The notes under the pieces are model-generated. The model worked only from the letters and a program-made list of their open reading frames with translations. It searched no databases and had not been told where the DNA came from. Of a stretch of 64,000 bases of DNA, positions 26,811-36,844 are shown piece after piece (the first letter of the stretch is position 1; each line of letters opens with the position of its first letter). The DNA comes from an uncultured Prevotellaceae bacterium (GTDB lineage: Bacteria > Bacteroidota > Bacteroidia > Bacteroidales > Bacteroidaceae). The stretch covers positions 62,001-126,000 of the forward strand of contig CACXIP010000006.1 in assembly GCA_902767775.1 (NCBI GenBank), in the 5' to 3' direction. Both the position numbers and the translations under genes were made by a program.

Positions 26811-27884
26811 TCATTGATTGTCAAAACAAAGATTCAAGCCATCGAGAAGTTGTATGTATTTCTCGATGGCGTCTTTTATTTCGCTAAGACAGATATATTC
26901 GTCGGCAGAATGGGAGCGTGATGACTGGCCGGGACCAAGTTTGAGCGAAGGGAAGGGTATGAGTGCCTGGTCGCTTAGTGTGGGTGAACCAAATGGCGTC
27001 ATTCCCATCGACAGACAACGCTGCACCAAGGGATGCCTGATGGGAATGCCTGAAGAACGGAGCCTGAAGGAGCGGACTTTCACCTCACTCCTCACATGAG
27101 AACGGATGATGTCGTAAATCTCCTCATTTTCATAAAGTTCGTTGGTGCGCACGTCGATGACGGCGCTGCAGGTGTCGGGCACGACGTTGTGCTGTGTTCC
27201 GGCATTCAGCATGGTCACATTCATCAACGTGGGACCCAGAAAGTCACTGACACGCTCGAAACGGTAGTCGCGGAGCCACAGCAGGTCGTCGAGCATCCCA
27301 TAGATGGCATTGACGCCCTCACCCCGCGCAGCATGCCCTGACTTGCCGTGCGACACCATGTCGATCACCATCAGTCCCTTCTCAGCAATGGCGGGCTGCA
27401 TGCCTGTCGGTTCGCCCACAATGGCTACAGTGACAGGGGGAAGCAAAGGGAGGGCGCGGCTGAAGCCGTTGGCTCCCGAGACTTCCTCTTCAGCTGATGC
27501 CAGATAGATGAGATTGTAGGATTGTGAGGTGGCGCGGAGATGGCAAAATACCATCAGCAGTGACACCAGTCCGCCACCGCAGTCGTTGCTTCCCAACCCA
27601 TAGAGACGGTCGCCCTCCAACAAGGCTTCATGAGGTGGGCGGGTCCAGGTGGACACCGGACGGACGGTGTCGATATGGGCATTCAGCAACAGGGTAGGGC
27701 GCGAGGCATCATAGTCGGGAGCCACGCACCATAGGTTGTTGCCCTCACGGTGGGGGACAAGGCCTTCTTCCTTCATCCATGTCTCCAAAAAGTCGGCAGC
27801 CGAGGTTTCCTCACGGCTTATACTGGGGATGGCAATCAATTGACTGAGCAGTTCTGATGCCTTCTTGCAATAGGTGTCGGTCAT
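26811..27884 (-). CDS. M20-family deacylase, probably N-acyl-citrulline/ornithine deacylase
   Basis: The 357-residue metallo-hydrolase has the M20 layout: the metal ligand motif LLLNAHIDTVRP, the bridging Asp in LYGLGSNDCGGGLVSLL, the catalytic Glu pair in LASAEEEVSGANG, the ligand Glu in AIVGEPTGMQPA, and the dimerisation-domain motif SHGKSGHAARGEGVNAI. The final His ligand is in SRSHSADEYI. Length and motifs suit the ArgE/DapE group. Bacteroides uses succinylated intermediates in arginine synthesis, so acetyl- or succinyl-citrulline is a reasonable substrate, but no arg genes lie nearby and the substrate is not proven. Confidence 0.85.
   Translation of the reverse strand: MTDTYCKKASELLSQLIAIPSISREETSAADFLETWMKEEGLVPHREGNNLWCVAPDYDASRPTLLLNAHIDTVRPVSTWTRPPHEALLEGDRLYGLGSNDCGGGLVSLLMVFCHLRATSQSYNLIYLASAEEEVSGANGFSRALPLLPPVTVAIVGEPTGMQPAIAEKGLMVIDMVSHGKSGHAARGEGVNAIYGMLDDLLWLRDYRFERVSDFLGPTLMNVTMLNAGTQHNVVPDTCSAVIDVRTNELYENEEIYDIIRSHVRSEVKVRSFRLRSSGIPIRHPLVQRCLSMGMTPFGSPTLSDQALIPFPSLKLGPGQSSRSHSADEYICLSEIKDAIEKYIQLLDGLNLCFDNQ
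26838..26877 (+). terminator. Terminator of the dut-TPR-DUF4292-envC operon, inside the convergent gene
   Basis: GCCATCGAGAA (26838-26848) and TTCTCGATGGC (26860-26870) are perfect inverse copies with an 11-base loop, followed by GTCTTTTATTT. The hairpin lies in the last codons of the minus-strand M20 gene and would stop rightward transcripts 36 bases or more after the EnvC-like stop. Confidence 0.7.
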
Positions 27885-27916
27885 GTCTGTACTTTCTGCT
27901 GATTGGTATCACAGGG

Positions 27917-27948
27917 CAAAATTACTAATATTATTCCAACATCCCAAC
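27917..27948 (-). promoter_or_regulatory. Promoter of the M20 deacylase gene
   Basis: On the minus strand, TAATTTTG at 27917-27924 is preceded after 20 bases by GTTG (one mismatch to TTTG) at 27945-27948. The leader would be about 26 bases. Confidence 0.5.
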
Positions 27949-28006
27949 TTATAAACGCATTAACTAATTTTTTCCCATATTATTAGGTGTTTTGGTTATT
28001 TATGTG

Positions 28007-28014
28007 TAATTTTG
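28007..28014 (+). promoter_or_regulatory. -7 promoter box of trigger factor gene
   Basis: TAATTTTG, 55 bases before the tig ATG. The upstream TTTG (27991-27994) is only 12 bases away, closer than usual. Confidence 0.45.
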
Positions 28015-28069
28015 CACCCAATTTGGGAAATTTTACCAAGTATCACATTAAAAATTATATAGACAAAAG

Positions 28070-29431
28070 ATGAAAATTTCATTCGAAAATCCCGACAAAA
28101 TCAATGGATTGATGACCATTGTCGTGGAGGAAGAGGACTACAAGAAATTGGTAGATGACAAACTGAAGGAGTATCGCCGCAAGGCACAGATGCCCGGATT
28201 CAGACCCGGCAACGTGCCTATGGGCCTCATTAAGCGCCAATATGGTTCGGCCGTCAAAGTAGATGAGATCAACAAACTTCTCGGACAGGAATTGTACAAA
28301 TATGTGAGGGAGAACAATATCGCCATGCTGGGTGAGCCGATGCCTTCGGAGAAACAGGTGCCGCAGGACCTTGAGAAAGAAGGCCCGTTTGAGTTCATCT
28401 TCGACATTGCCGTGGCTCCAGAGTTTTCGCTTACCATTGACGGCAATGACGAGGTGACTTACTATGATATCGAAGTGACTGATGATATGATCGATCAGCA
28501 GGTGGAAATCTTCGCAAGCCGTAACGGACATTATGAGAATCCTGAGGAGTATGATGCTGAGAAACGTGACATGCTCAAAGGTGACATCCGCCAACTTGAT
28601 GCAGAAGGCAACACTCTTGAGGGGGGGATCACAGTGGCCGATGCCGTGCTCATGCCACAGTATATCAAAGTCGATGAGCAGAAGGCTCTTTTCGATGGTG
28701 CCAAACTGGGCGATATCATCACATTCAATCCCAAAAAGGCATATCCTGAGAGCGACACCGAGGTGGCTGCCTTGCTCAAACTGAAAAAAGAGGAAGTGGC
28801 AGACCTGACGGATGATTTCAGCTTCCAGATTACGGAGATACAGAGGTATGTCAGCGCTGAGGTCAACCAGCAACTCTTCGACACCGTGTTCGGAGAGGGT
28901 ACGGTAAGCAGCGAGGAGGAATTCCGCTCGAAAATTGCCGAAGGTCTGAAGGTGCAACTCACTGGTGAGGCCGATTTCCAGTTCTTTGCTGACCTGAGGG
29001 CTTATGCTGAGGCAAAGGTGGGTGAACTGACCTTCCCCGAGGAACTCCTCAAGCGAGTGATGAAGAACAACAACAAGGACAAGGATGACAGCTATGTCGA
29101 AGAGCATTTCGCCGACAGCATCCGTGAACTGAAATGGCACCTCATCAAGGAGCAACTGGTTGCAGCACATGACATCAAGGTCGACGAGGAGGAAGTCAAA
29201 CTCACTGCAAGAGAGATGGCAAGAGCCCAGTTCGCCCAGTATGGCATGAATGACGTGCCCGATGAGTATCTTGACAACTATGCACAGGACTTGATCAAGA
29301 AAGAAGACTACAGCAACGCCATTGTCGACCGCACCATCGACCGCAAAATCACTCAGGTGATGAAGAATGTGGTCAAACTTGGTTTGAAAAAGGTGACATT
29401 TGACGACTTCAGAAATATTGTGAAGGGATAA
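28070..29431 (+). CDS. tig: Trigger factor (ribosome-associated chaperone)
   Basis: The 453-residue chaperone binds the ribosome exit tunnel and shields nascent chains. The N-terminal ribosome-binding signature is visible as AQMPGFRPGNVPMGLIKRQY at about residues 38-57 (family pattern GFRxGxxP). A middle domain with weak FKBP resemblance (YYDIEVTDDMIDQQVEIFAS through to the beta strands near 240) lacks the clear PPIase pocket of E. coli, as is usual in Bacteroidota. The rest is the helical C-terminal cradle ending FDDFRNIVKG. The gene precedes clpP and clpX, the widely conserved tig-clpP-clpX order. Confidence 0.94.
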   Translation: MKISFENPDKINGLMTIVVEEEDYKKLVDDKLKEYRRKAQMPGFRPGNVPMGLIKRQYGSAVKVDEINKLLGQELYKYVRENNIAMLGEPMPSEKQVPQDLEKEGPFEFIFDIAVAPEFSLTIDGNDEVTYYDIEVTDDMIDQQVEIFASRNGHYENPEEYDAEKRDMLKGDIRQLDAEGNTLEGGITVADAVLMPQYIKVDEQKALFDGAKLGDIITFNPKKAYPESDTEVAALLKLKKEEVADLTDDFSFQITEIQRYVSAEVNQQLFDTVFGEGTVSSEEEFRSKIAEGLKVQLTGEADFQFFADLRAYAEAKVGELTFPEELLKRVMKNNNKDKDDSYVEEHFADSIRELKWHLIKEQLVAAHDIKVDEEEVKLTAREMARAQFAQYGMNDVPDEYLDNYAQDLIKKEDYSNAIVDRTIDRKITQVMKNVVKLGLKKVTFDDFRNIVKG

Positions 29432-29468
29432 AAAAGGAATTTTTAGAAAAATTTATCCCTAACTTGAT

Positions 29469-29530
29469 AAGGTTATCGACTTTTTTTCGTAACTTTGTTG
29501 CTACGAATTCAGAAAAAGGTCGATAACCTT
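29469..29530. promoter_or_regulatory. 12-bp inverted repeat enclosing the clpP -7 box
   Basis: AAGGTTATCGAC (29469-29480) and GTCGATAACCTT (29519-29530) are perfect inverse copies, 38 bases apart, with further T/A-run pairing inside. TAACTTTG, a -7 promoter box, lies between the arms at 29490-29497. In tig read-through RNA the repeat can form a hairpin followed by TTTTG, so it may terminate tig transcripts; in DNA it brackets the clpP promoter. Confidence 0.6.
29490..29497 (+). promoter_or_regulatory. -7 promoter box of clpP-clpX
   Basis: TAACTTTG, 73 bases before the clpP ATG and inside the inverted repeat 29469-29530. Confidence 0.55.
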
Positions 29531-29570
29531 TTGTTGTGACCATGATTTTCAATAAATAACTAACAAAGAC

Positions 29571-30236
29571 ATGAACGATTTCAGAAAGTATGCCACCAAG
29601 CATTTGGGCATTAATGGAATGGTGCTCGATGATGTAATCAGTGCTCAATACCAATATCTCAATCCCTATATTCTGGAGGAAAGACAATTGAATGTTACAC
29701 AGATGGACGTGTTCTCCAGATTGATGATGGACCGTATCATCTTCCTGGGTACCCCGATTGACGACTATACCGCCAATACCCTCCAGGCACAGTTGCTGTA
29801 TCTTGACTCAGTAGACAGCGGCAAGGACATTTCCGTATATATCAACTCCCCTGGCGGAAGCGTCTCGGCAGGATTGGGCATCTACGACACCATGCAGTTC
29901 ATCTCATGTGATGTGGCTACCATTTGCACCGGTATGGCGGCTTCCATGGCTGCCGTGCTCCTCGTGGCAGGAACGGAGGGCAAACGAGCTGCCCTCACCC
30001 ACAGCAGGGTGATGATACATCAGCCCCTTGGAGGTGTGCAGGGACAGGCTTCCGATATCGAGATTGAGGCACGTGAGATACAGAAATACAAGAAAGAACT
30101 CTATACCATCATCGCCGACCACTCTCACACTCCCTTTGACAAAGTGTGGGCCGACTCCGACCGCAATTACTGGATGACAGCCGAGGAGGCCAAAGAGTAT
30201 GGCATGATTGACGATGTGCTCAAGCGCAAGAAGTAG
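29571..30236 (+). CDS. clpP: ATP-dependent Clp protease proteolytic subunit
   Basis: The 221-residue serine protease forms the tetradecameric degradation chamber that works with ClpX. The catalytic triad is visible: Ser125 in GMAASMAA, His150 in SRVMIHQPLGG and Asp197 in DSDRNYWMTAEEAKEYGMID. The oxyanion-region motif INSPGGSVSAGLGIYD is also present. The N-terminus is somewhat longer than in E. coli, as is common in the phylum. The clpX ATG follows 3 bases after the stop, so protease and unfoldase are made from one transcript. Confidence 0.97.
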   Translation: MNDFRKYATKHLGINGMVLDDVISAQYQYLNPYILEERQLNVTQMDVFSRLMMDRIIFLGTPIDDYTANTLQAQLLYLDSVDSGKDISVYINSPGGSVSAGLGIYDTMQFISCDVATICTGMAASMAAVLLVAGTEGKRAALTHSRVMIHQPLGGVQGQASDIEIEAREIQKYKKELYTIIADHSHTPFDKVWADSDRNYWMTAEEAKEYGMIDDVLKRKK

Positions 30237-30239
30237 GAA

Positions 30240-31463
30240 ATGAAAAAGACATGCAGCTTTTGTGGCAGCAGTGAAAAGGAAGTAAAACTGCTCATCTCAG
30301 GTATTAACGGACAAATATGTGAGAATTGCGCACGACAGGCCTATGAGATAGTGCAGACATCTGGTGTACTCCATGGCACACGTGGAAAAACAGATGACTT
30401 TGACCTGAAAAAACTGCCCAAACCTCAGCAAATCAAAGACTACCTCGACCAATATGTCATCGGCCAGGATGAGGCTAAACGATACTTAGCAGTTTCTGTA
30501 TACAACCATTACAAACGACTCAACCAAAAAGAGAGTGGTGATGGTGTGGAAATAGAGAAAAGCAATATTATCATGGTGGGAAGCACCGGAACAGGAAAAA
30601 CACTTCTCGCCAGAACCATTGCCAAGTTGCTCAATGTGCCTTTCACCATCGTAGATGCCACAGTGTTCACAGAGGCAGGCTATGTGGGAGAAGATGTGGA
30701 AAGCATCCTGTCGCGCCTGCTGCAGGTGGCTGACTACAACGTGGAGGCAGCACAAAGAGGTATCGTGTTTATCGATGAGATAGACAAAATAGCACGCAAG
30801 AGCGACAACCCCTCCATCACAAGAGATGTAAGCGGAGAGGGTGTGCAGCAGGGACTGCTCAAACTGCTCGAGGGAACAATGGTCAATGTGCCTCCGCAGG
30901 GCGGCAGGAAACATCCCGACCAAAAATATATCCAGGTCGACACACGAAACATCCTGTTTATCTGCGGTGGAGCGTTCGACGGCATCGAGAGGAAAATAGC
31001 ACAGCGAATGAATACCCATGTGGTGGGCTACAACTCTGTGCAGAATGTGAGGAATATTGACAAAGAGGAACTGATGAAATACGTTCTTCCACAAGACCTC
31101 AAGTCATTTGGCCTCATACCGGAAATCATCGGCCGACTGCCTGTGCTCACCTATCTCAACCAACTCGACAAACCTGCACTGAAGAAAATACTGGTGGAGC
31201 CCAAAAACTCAATCGTCAGACAATATGTCAAACTTTTTGAGATGGATGGTATTAAACTGACTTTCAGTGAGGAAGCACTCGACTTCATCGTTGACAAAGC
31301 AGTGGAATACAAACTCGGAGCACGAGGACTGCGCTCCATCGTGGAAAGTGTGATGATGGATGCCATGTTTGAAATGCCATCAGGCAAGACCAAATCTTTC
31401 GAGGTCACTCTAGACTACGCTAAACGACAACTCGACAAAGCACATATCCAAGGTCAGGAATAG
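30240..31463 (+). CDS. clpX: ATP-dependent Clp protease ATP-binding subunit ClpX
   Basis: The 407-residue AAA+ unfoldase has an N-terminal zinc-binding domain (CSFCGSS, then [11 protein letters not shown]), Walker A GSTGTGKT, pore loop GYVGEDVES, Walker [16 protein letters not shown], a second pore-loop region and sensor 2 in [13 protein letters not shown]. The ClpP-contact loop is within the segment near [13 protein letters not shown]. Length and order match the family. It recognises tagged or unfolded proteins and feeds them to ClpP, encoded directly upstream. Confidence 0.97.
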   Translation: MKKTCSFCGSSEKEVKLLISGINGQICENCARQAYEIVQTSGVLHGTRGKTDDFDLKKLPKPQQIKDYLDQYVIGQDEAKRYLAVSVYNHYKRLNQKESGDGVEIEKSNIIMVGSTGTGKTLLARTIAKLLNVPFTIVDATVFTEAGYVGEDVESILSRLLQVADYNVEAAQRGIVFIDEIDKIARKSDNPSITRDVSGEGVQQGLLKLLEGTMVNVPPQGGRKHPDQKYIQVDTRNILFICGGAFDGIERKIAQRMNTHVVGYNSVQNVRNIDKEELMKYVLPQDLKSFGLIPEIIGRLPVLTYLNQLDKPALKKILVEPKNSIVRQYVKLFEMDGIKLTFSEEALDFIVDKAVEYKLGARGLRSIVESVMMDAMFEMPSGKTKSFEVTLDYAKRQLDKAHIQGQE

Positions 31464-31487
31464 GGTGAGGCCCCGAAAGGGGCACCC
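31463..31487 (+). other. GC-rich RNA hairpin between clpX and recQ
   Basis: GGCCCC and GGGGC(C-side ACCC) form a stem capped by the stable loop GAAA: the inner stem 31470-31474 pairs with 31479-31483, and GGGT (31463-31466) pairs with ACCC (31484-31487) across a three-base bulge. It starts at the last base of the clpX stop codon and no T run follows directly, so it may protect or partly attenuate the message before recQ instead of ending it. Confidence 0.5.
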
Positions 31488-31501
31488 TTCCCTTACAGAC
31501 T

Positions 31502-33691
31502 ATGAATATTTTACACATGCCTAAAGACGTTAACCTCACCCAACAGCTGAAACGCTTCTTCGGCTTTGACAATTTCAAAGGCGATCAAGAGGCTATCATC
31601 CGCAATCTGCTTGCGGGCAAGGATACTTTTGTGCTTATGCCAACAGGCGGAGGAAAGTCATTGTGCTATCAACTTCCATCACTCATCATGGAGGGCACTG
31701 CCATTGTCATTTCGCCACTCATCGCATTGATGAAAAACCAGGTGGATGTCATCAATGGAATGAGCGAGGATGAGGGGGTGGCGCATTATCTCAACTCCTC
31801 ACTCAACAAGGCTGCCATCGACCAGGTGAAGGCGGACATCACTGCTGGAAAGACAAAACTTCTCTATGTGGCTCCTGAGTCACTCAACAAGGACGACAAT
31901 GTGGAGTTCCTGCAGACAGTGAAGATTTCCTTCTATGCTATCGACGAGGCACACTGCATCTCAGAATGGGGACACGATTTCAGACCGGAGTACAGGAACA
32001 TCCGACCGACGATTCAGAGAATCGGCAATGCTCCGGTAATAGCACTAACTGCTACGGCAACCGATAAGGTAAGGACTGACATCAAGAAGAACCTGGGAAT
32101 CATTGATGCGAAAGAATTCAACAGCTCTTTCAACAGACCAAACCTCTATTATGAGGTGCGTCCGAAAACCAATGAAATCAACAAACAGATTATACGGTTC
32201 ATCAAGCAGAATCCAGGAAAGAGCGGCATCGTCTATTGCTTGTCGAGAAAAAAGGTGGAGGAACTTGCAGCCGACCTCTGTGCCAACGACATCAGGGCTG
32301 CTGCTTACCATGCCGGACTGGAGTCGGCCAAACGCTCGGAAACACAGGATGATTTCCTGATGGAGAAGATAGACGTCATCGTGGCTACCATCGCTTTCGG
32401 GATGGGCATCGACAAACCGGATGTCAGATTTGTCATTCATTATGACATTCCAAAGAGTTTGGAAGGTTATTACCAGGAAACCGGGCGGGCAGGCCGTGAC
32501 GGAGGAGAGGGCAAATGCATCACTTTCTACTCCTACAAAGACTTGCAGAAACTGGAGAAATTCATGGAAGGCAAACCTGTGGCAGAACAGGATATCGGAA
32601 GACAACTGCTGCAGGAAACGGCTGCCTATGCGGAATCGTCGATGTGCCGGAGGAAAATGCTGCTGCACTATTTTGGAGAGGAATACCCCAAAGACAATTG
32701 CGGCAACTGCGACAACTGCTTGCATCCCAAGACCAAAATAGAGGCACAGGAGGAACTGCTCATCGTCCTCAAGGCGGTGGAGGCGGTGAAAGAGAATTTC
32801 AGAAGCGAGTATATCATCGATTTCGTCAAGGGACGTGGCACCGATGATCTCGTCTCACACAAGCACAACCTATTGGAGGAGTTTGGCTCCGGAGAGGATG
32901 TGGACAGCAAACTGTGGAATCCTGTCATACGCCAGGCATTGCTGGCTGGATACCTTAAAAAAGACGTGGAAAACTACGGATTGCTGAAACTCACAGCCGC
33001 TGGCAGACGTTTCATCAAGAAACCTACGTCATTCATGATTGTGGAAGACGCTGAGTTCAAGGACGACTACGAAGAGGAAAGCACCGAGGGCGGTGGGGCA
33101 CTCGACCCAGAACTCTATTCTATGCTGAAAGACCTCCGCAAGCGAGTGGCCAGAAAACTCAACATACCCCCATACGTCATCTTCCAGGACATCTCGCTTG
33201 AGCAGATGGCCACCATGTACCCCATCACCCTGCAGGAATTGCAGAACATACAGGGAGTGGGAGCAGGAAAGGCCAAACGCTACGGACAGGAATTCTGTGA
33301 CCTGATTCGCCAACATTGCGAAGAGAATGAAATAGAGAGACCGGAGGACATGCGTGTGCGCACCGTGGCCAAGAAGTCGATGCTGAAAGTGAAAATCATA
33401 CAAAGCATCGATAGGAAAATTGACCTGGAGGAAATAGCCAAGGCACAAGGACTGGACTTCGACGAACTGCTCACGGAGATAGAGGCTATCGTCTATAGTG
33501 GCACCAAGCTCAATATCGACTATTACATCGATGAGGTGATGGATGAAGACCATGTGGATGATATCTATGACTATTTCAGCGAAAGCGAGACCGATGACCT
33601 CGATGCTGCCATGGATGAACTCGGTGAGGACAGCACAGAGGAGGAAGTGAGATTGGTGAGGGTGAAATTCTTCTCTGAAATGGCCAACTGA
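31502..33691 (+). CDS. recQ: ATP-dependent DNA helicase RecQ
   Basis: The 729-residue 3'-5' helicase acts in recombination repair and replication-fork rescue. Seen in order: Walker A MPTGGGKSLCYQLP, motif Ia VISPLIALMKNQV, DEAH box AIDEAHCISEWGHDFRPEY, motif III ALTATATDKV, motif V/VI TIAFGMGIDKPDVR and YYQETGRAGRDG, the zinc module (CRRKMLLHYF with CGNCDNC), the winged-helix RQC region, and an HRDC domain near residues 535-605 (LRKRVARKLNIPPYVIFQ, LQNIQGVGAGKAKRYG). A further C-terminal acidic tail of about 100 residues is present. ATG 31502 is used; ATG 31517 is possible. Confidence 0.95.
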   Translation: MNILHMPKDVNLTQQLKRFFGFDNFKGDQEAIIRNLLAGKDTFVLMPTGGGKSLCYQLPSLIMEGTAIVISPLIALMKNQVDVINGMSEDEGVAHYLNSSLNKAAIDQVKADITAGKTKLLYVAPESLNKDDNVEFLQTVKISFYAIDEAHCISEWGHDFRPEYRNIRPTIQRIGNAPVIALTATATDKVRTDIKKNLGIIDAKEFNSSFNRPNLYYEVRPKTNEINKQIIRFIKQNPGKSGIVYCLSRKKVEELAADLCANDIRAAAYHAGLESAKRSETQDDFLMEKIDVIVATIAFGMGIDKPDVRFVIHYDIPKSLEGYYQETGRAGRDGGEGKCITFYSYKDLQKLEKFMEGKPVAEQDIGRQLLQETAAYAESSMCRRKMLLHYFGEEYPKDNCGNCDNCLHPKTKIEAQEELLIVLKAVEAVKENFRSEYIIDFVKGRGTDDLVSHKHNLLEEFGSGEDVDSKLWNPVIRQALLAGYLKKDVENYGLLKLTAAGRRFIKKPTSFMIVEDAEFKDDYEEESTEGGGALDPELYSMLKDLRKRVARKLNIPPYVIFQDISLEQMATMYPITLQELQNIQGVGAGKAKRYGQEFCDLIRQHCEENEIERPEDMRVRTVAKKSMLKVKIIQSIDRKIDLEEIAKAQGLDFDELLTEIEAIVYSGTKLNIDYYIDEVMDEDHVDDIYDYFSESETDDLDAAMDELGEDSTEEEVRLVRVKFFSEMAN

Positions 33692-33725
33692 CCACACAAC
33701 CAATCGCAAGACAAACGACCTGCAG

Positions 33726-33768
33726 ATATAGGGGCATTCGGCTTGATGAAGGCCGGATGCCCCTATAT
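33726..33768 (+). terminator. Terminator-like hairpin after recQ
   Basis: A 17-base left arm (33726-33742, ATATAGGGGCATTCGGC) pairs with 33752-33768 with one G-T wobble and a 9-base loop. No T run follows, so this may be a processing or stabilising structure. It separates recQ from guaB, which has its own -7 box. Confidence 0.55.
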
Positions 33769-33818
33769 CATGTCTGGGTCAGTTGATGATGACACGTTAA
33801 ATCGTATTAATTCAGTAA

Positions 33819-35366
<1,548 letters not shown>

Positions 35367-35403
35367 TATTACATCTATTATTTATACAGCATTTTTTACA
35401 GCA

Positions 35404-36825
35404 ATGAGACTGAAAACCCTTTTTGCAATGCTTGTCATCGGAACAGCGGCTTTCGCACAAAACGATCCGGTGATTATGACTGTCAACGGCACACCTGTTA
35501 CCAGGTCAGAGTTTGAGTATTCTTACAACAAGAACAACTCTGATGGCGTGATTGACAAGAAAACGGTCGATGAGTATGTCGACCTGTTCATTAATTATAA
35601 GTTAAAGGTGGCTGCTGCCCTCGATGCACACCTCGACACCCTCGTTTCTTTCCAAAACGAATTCGCACAGTACCGAGACCAGCAGATAAGGCCTACCTTC
35701 ATCACCGACCAGGACGTGGAGCGGGAAGCAAGGGAAATTTATACCCGTACACAGCATTTTGTCGATTCTTTGGGCGGACTTATCAAACCGGCTCATATCC
35801 TCATCATGGTGGGTCAGAAGGCTACCGAGGCAGAAAGACGCAAGGCTGAACAGCGAGCCGACTCTGTTTACAACGCAATCAAACAAGGCGCCAAATTCGA
35901 AGACCTCGCCAAAAAGGTGTCCGACGACAAAGGCTCTGCCCAAAATGGTGGTGTGCTGGGATGGATTCAACCACAGCAGACTGTCAAGGAGTTTGAGTCC
36001 GTGGCCTATTCGCTCAACAAAGGCGAAATCAGCAAACCGGTGCTTTCTCCTTATGGATATCATATCATAAGGCTCGATGACAAATCGATGTTCTTCCCCT
36101 TTGACTCGCTGAAGGCCGACATCTTTACCTTCATCGACAGAAGAGGCATTCGTGAGAAAATCATCGATGACAAAATTGATGAAATTGTGAAGGCCGACGG
36201 CAACACGACTAAGGAGAAACTGATGGAGCAGCGAGCCATGGAACTCTCCGCCAAAGATTCCGACATGGCCAACCTGATTCGTGAGTATCACGACGGATTG
36301 CTGCTTTATGAAATCAGCAATTCAGAGGTGTGGGACAAAGCTGCCAAAGATGAGGCTGGACTGGCCAATTTCTTCAAAAAGAACAAGAAAAAATACACAT
36401 GGGATTCTCCACGCTTCAAGGGAATGGCTTATCATGTGAAGGAGCAGGCTGATGTCAAGGCCGTGAAGAATTGCGTGAAAGGACTCGCATTCGACAAATG
36501 GGCAGAAAAACTCCGCACTACTTTCAATGCAGACTCCGTGAAGAGGATAAGGGTGGAGAAAGGTATCTTCAAGGTGGGTGACAACCCCCTCGTCGACCGT
36601 GAGGTGTTTAAGAAAAAGGATGCCAAGGTCGTCACCAACAAAGATTACCCCATTGACGCTACTTATGGCAAGGTAATCAAGGCTCCCAAAGAGTATTCTG
36701 ACGTTCGTGGACAGGTGGTGGCCGACTATCAGGACCAGTTGGAGAAAGAATGGGTCGCACGTCTCCGCGAGCGCTACCCTGTGGTGGTCAACAAGGATGT
36801 TCTCGCTACAGTCAACAAACATTGA
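35404..36825 (+). CDS. Periplasmic parvulin-type peptidyl-prolyl isomerase
   Basis: The 473-residue exported protein has a signal peptide (MRLKTLFAMLVIGTAAFAQ), an N-terminal helical chaperone part (VTRSEFEYSYNKNNSDGVID) and one parvulin domain at about residues 135-240 (KPAHILIMVGQKATEAERRK, AQNGGVLGWIQPQQTVKEFE, LSPYGYHIIRLDD). The C-terminal half is of less clear fold. It should help fold outer-membrane proteins in the periplasm. It is followed after 19 bases by a SurA-like gene and then by an OstA-like gene, making an outer-membrane biogenesis cluster. Longer in-frame starts lie inside guaB and are rejected. Confidence 0.9.
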   Translation: MRLKTLFAMLVIGTAAFAQNDPVIMTVNGTPVTRSEFEYSYNKNNSDGVIDKKTVDEYVDLFINYKLKVAAALDAHLDTLVSFQNEFAQYRDQQIRPTFITDQDVEREAREIYTRTQHFVDSLGGLIKPAHILIMVGQKATEAERRKAEQRADSVYNAIKQGAKFEDLAKKVSDDKGSAQNGGVLGWIQPQQTVKEFESVAYSLNKGEISKPVLSPYGYHIIRLDDKSMFFPFDSLKADIFTFIDRRGIREKIIDDKIDEIVKADGNTTKEKLMEQRAMELSAKDSDMANLIREYHDGLLLYEISNSEVWDKAAKDEAGLANFFKKNKKKYTWDSPRFKGMAYHVKEQADVKAVKNCVKGLAFDKWAEKLRTTFNADSVKRIRVEKGIFKVGDNPLVDREVFKKKDAKVVTNKDYPIDATYGKVIKAPKEYSDVRGQVVADYQDQLEKEWVARLRERYPVVVNKDVLATVNKH

Positions 36826-36844
36826 AGCAACAATAATCTGACCG

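Noticed and set aside
28079-29170. Long minus-strand open frame opposite trigger factor
   Set aside because: Antisense shadow of tig with no recognisable protein features.
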